In this document: piece by piece, positions 60,631 to 64,000 of the stretch
Layout of the letters: each line of letters opens with the position of its first letter
How positions within the stretch are numbered: the first letter of the stretch is position 1
Source of the DNA: Amphibalanus amphitrite
Taxonomy: Eukaryota > Arthropoda > Thecostraca > Balanomorpha > Balanidae
DNA length: 64,000 bases
Direction of reading: 5' to 3'
Assembly (NCBI RefSeq): GCF_019059575.1
Contig: NW_024882786.1
Span: 1-64,000, forward strand
Position numbers and translations under genes: made by a program
The notes under the pieces: generated by a model
Database searches by the model: none
Told to the model about the DNA's origin: nothing
The model's input: the letters and a program-made list of their open reading frames with translations, nothing else

Positions 60631-60893
60631 AGACGTTTCTGATGGATGTCCGCCTGGCACCGTCGTCTCGGCAGCCATGTTGGCGCAGCAGGGACGGTCA
60701 TGGCGCGCTGGAGGCGCCCGCGGCGCAGCGGGGACTACCTCGGTGCTGTGGTAACGTCTGAAATCGGCTCTGAGGCCGTCTGCCGCCGACTGCTGGGGAG
60801 TTAGGGCCACTCAGACGTCGGAGGTTGGCCGAAATACCCGACCCGAGCTGGACCGCGGGCGGTTTATAGGTGGCTCGTAATCGGCAGACGGAA

Positions 60894-60975
60894 ACGGACG
60901 GAGACAGAGACGGAGACGGAGACGGAGACGGAGACGGAGACGGAGAGGGGGACAGAGACGGAGACGGAGACGGGC
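60894..60975. repeat. (GGAGAC)n tandem repeat
   Basis: About 12 hexamer units with a few variants (GACAGA, GAGGGG). Confidence 0.92.
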
Positions 60976-63900
60976 ACTAGAACAGGTCGTTATTTGTGCA
61001 ACATATAAGTATGCCAGCTCTCTTTATGTAGCTTTGTACATTTTGCACTCCTGATGCCGAGCCAAAGTTTTCGTCATTCATGCTGTTTTCTAGTCAAATT
61101 TTGTTACATTTTTTTCTGGCCCCATATAATCTCGAATTTCCGTCGGAATTCTATCGCCATGAAGGGATCGCGCTCAGGGTCATCACGCTAATGCTAGGCT
61201 CTGGTGTCGATGGCGCGACTGCTTATGGCGGCTTTGGGGGATCTCCCTCCCAAAAGCCCCAGCCTAAACTAATCTTCTGACAGCCGATGGGTGCTTCTCT
61301 CGCCACTCATCTCGCTCCATTGGCTCTACATGACACTATGACATTTAGTTCGGCGAACTGGAGCGATGTCTCAGAGCTCTTCGCCGAACTCAGATCACGG
61401 AGCGACCTCCTTTCCGAATATCAAACATCCAGCGGCAACAGGAGGTCTATCGGAGGCTATTTGCCATGATCCATTGCTATCGTCATTGCTATCGTCATCG
61501 CCATCACTTTCCGTACCGCTGGAAAATAAGAGCGGTGCACTGTTTTTCCGTCCTTGGCGAGGCAGACGCGTGCCTCGCACGGCCATATGTAGCATGGTTT
61601 TTGCCGGTGAGATCAGCGAGAAAAGCCCTCATCGTGTCATCCCAGAGCCGAGTAATCAATTCGACCAGCGAAAAAGCGACGGAAAAACGGTGCTGTGTTG
61701 ATCGTTTTGCAGACACGCTGATGGGAGGAAATTGGGATGGTAACGCTACTGGTAAGGTGAATTATGGTTAGCGTTTCTGGCACTCGTATATGCTGTCTAA
61801 TGAATGTGTAATGATAGCAATAGATGAAAATAGATGTCCGAACAATTGAGTTTTTACCTGTTTTTGACATATTTGTTTGCTGACACTATAAAGAAAAACT
61901 GTCAAGTCATCAATCTCACCTGCCATTGTCACCTAAGCAAATATATTGCTTCAATACAGTTGATACTCGCCTGTTTCCCTCCGGACACATTTTCCCTCCC
62001 CATACAGTTTTGGTCACAACAATCTCCGGCTAGGGGGGCCGGGGCAGAGAGACAGACAGCCGGTCAGCTCGGGTGGGGCCGCGACTGCCGTCACCCATCA
62101 AATGATAGACAGATCCGGTGGCCAGGCACTCATGGCCGGCACTTACTGACGGCGGTAAAAAAGACAGCTGCAAGTGCATTTGCGCTACGTGATATGTCAC
62201 TGGAGTATGCCGGCTGTATTACTGTGGTCACCAGCGCGCATTCTGATTGGAACGGGAGGAGATGCTAATAAATATTTACTCGGGGTGAGTTACTATTGCC
62301 CTGTTATTTTAAAGGTACACGGAAGTCGGAAGATGCACGCATTTTTCAACAAAGGCCTATTGCACTGAGACCTTGCTATCACAGCGTTTATTTCTTAGTG
62401 AAATGTGCCTCACCGGATAACTTAGTTAGTTTGGATCGAGCCACGGACCCCTGTCTTATCTTTTTGGTGGGCACTATGTCTAAAATATACCAGAAATCAG
62501 TCGAATAATACAAGACAACAGTATGCCATGAACATGACTCAATTTGAGACGAATAAACAAGACACACATATCACACCACAGTAGCATCATTTCATACGCA
62601 TGGACCCAAGATACCTATAAGAAACAGGTAGATCCGATGTTTGAAAGTAAAGCCCCAGTCACAAATTTGACGCACCTGTGACATTTCCTGACACCCACGT
62701 GACTATTGTATTAACTTTTGTGTTTTGCGATGTTTTGACCTTATTTAAAGTACTAAAAGCTCAAAATGTATGATTAATGTTGTTTAAAGCAGCATATTAA
62801 TAATTATGTTTGTAAATTATCGATAAGCTGCTTATAGCAGGTCACGTGATTGCTACCAGATTATGTGCTCAGAAAGCATCTTTTCAACTTCGATTTTGAA
62901 CAATTTTTACCTCCTTTGAGGCCAAATGATGGACGGTTTGAGGCACACGATGAAATGCTGAATCTATTGATGCCAAAATTTGTTCGTTTTTTGCATTTTT
63001 AGACTAGTATATCCTGGCTCAAACTTTGACCAGTTTGTGTGTAAACCCTATGGTGAAGGGAAAACTTCACGCCCAGCAGGCGTCCTTACAGTGCTGCCAA
63101 ATCGTGTTTGGTGGGGGTCGCATGGACCACTGATTCCGGAATTCCGCAAATTGTTTCTAACGACATCCATAATGGAGAAATGCGTCTCCGCGCCACTCCC
63201 CTCCGTCTTTGATAAGCACCTATCACATATGTGCGGGGGCGGAAGCGCGAGAGAACGCATAACACATAACTCCAATTCCGTATTGTACGGGACACGTATA
63301 AGATAGATAGGTCTCCAGGCACAGAAAATTGGGGTCTGATCTTGTGATTTTATCTAATAACTACGAACTCCAATGAACCGGTAATTATCACTTATACCCC
63401 AATAGTTCTGCCAAGTTATGGTAATGAATTGCCGCTATCGGTTGCTGGTAGCGTTGAAAGCAGCGTAGCGAGTTCCGAATTAAAATTACTTGAATTTCAA
63501 ATTACAACGGATTAATGTTCTGAACAGCAATGGTAGATAAATTGTATTAGAAGGGCCGACAAAATGAGAGTGAAAATGATGGGGCTCGTTAGGTTGAAAT
63601 GGCTGTGTAAAGAGAGCTGGAAGAGCAAACCCAACGTTTTACTGGGCCTGGTGAGAAGTAACGATAGGTAAGCTGGAGCGCCGAACGAGCTGAAGTGACA
63701 TCGTGGTCCGAGTTGATCGGGTCCGCAGTCCAGTGCTGGGCCCCCGCCAGGCCCGTCTGCCCCTCGGCGGCGGTCGCGGCGGTCCGATCTCGTCTGGGCT
63801 CGCAGCCGTCTCAGGCTCCCGAAATAGCCGGCGAAGATGGATCGCATCTGTCCAAAACTGAATCCCCAATAGTCGCGCCTCATCGCAGAAGCTGAGATAG

Positions 63901-64000
63901 CTTTATGAAAAATACTCCAAACTTGGGCTGGTGCATTTAAACTGTCAATATAATTCCGGCGTCCGCTGTTGCTTCGAAATCTGACAACAAATTCGAAATC
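60976..64000. other. gene-free right end
   Basis: No recognisable exon, RNA gene or structured repeat. Short open frames on both strands show no family pattern. Confidence 0.45.

Noticed and set aside
51109..64000. Possible upstream NELL exons (TSPN domain, signal peptide).
   Set aside because: No segment showed the expected pattern with splice sites. A profile search with the NELL TSPN domain would decide.

Overview
The window is nuclear DNA from an animal, most likely an arthropod and quite possibly a crustacean. Coding exons are GC-rich and split by GT-AG introns. Non-coding DNA is full of microsatellites, short inverted-repeat transposons and SINE/LINE relics. The gene set (an FGF, TAF1B, the meiotic MCM relative MCMDC2, a NELL-type secreted protein) is that of a bilaterian. 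The arthropod placement is inference; a short TTAGG run at 10866-10879 is compatible but weak.

Layout. 1-5300: repeats (a 673-bp dispersed element, a TA tract, a CT tract of about 560 bp, a nested palindrome). 5308-5505 (+): terminal coding exon of a fibroblast growth factor. 7180-9843 (-): intronless TAF1B, the zinc-ribbon subunit of the RNA polymerase I initiation factor, with a long charged tail. 10917-14144: three inverted-repeat DNA transposons between divergently oriented TAF1B and MCMDC2. 15599-25392 (+): complete 13-exon MCMDC2, whose intron 1 is mostly LINE and dispersed-repeat sequence. 27303-51108 (-): the 3' 13 exons of a NELL1/NELL2-like gene (end of the laminin-G/TSPN domain, coiled coil, VWC and six EGF modules, last VWC, and a lineage-specific Pro/Glu/Ser/Thr tail). 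51109-64000: no exon recognised, presumably NELL intron or upstream DNA, with a 1.8-kb transposon with long inverted repeats.

Both multi-exon models were built by hand from splice sites and family similarity. All phases agree: MCMDC2 totals 2004 nt (667 aa) and visible NELL totals 2319 nt (772 aa plus stop).

The most unusual signal is a recurrent architecture I call splice-junction echoes. At many exon borders of both MCMDC2 and NELL the intron begins or ends with one to about ten tandem copies of the junction itself: exon end plus splice donor, or acceptor plus exon start. The copies always lie on the intron side of the exon that matches the protein family. This looks like ongoing tandem duplication of splice sites, a possible route to intron growth, border sliding or intron birth. 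The genes show no obvious joint pathway; the shared feature is this structural habit and the transposon load.
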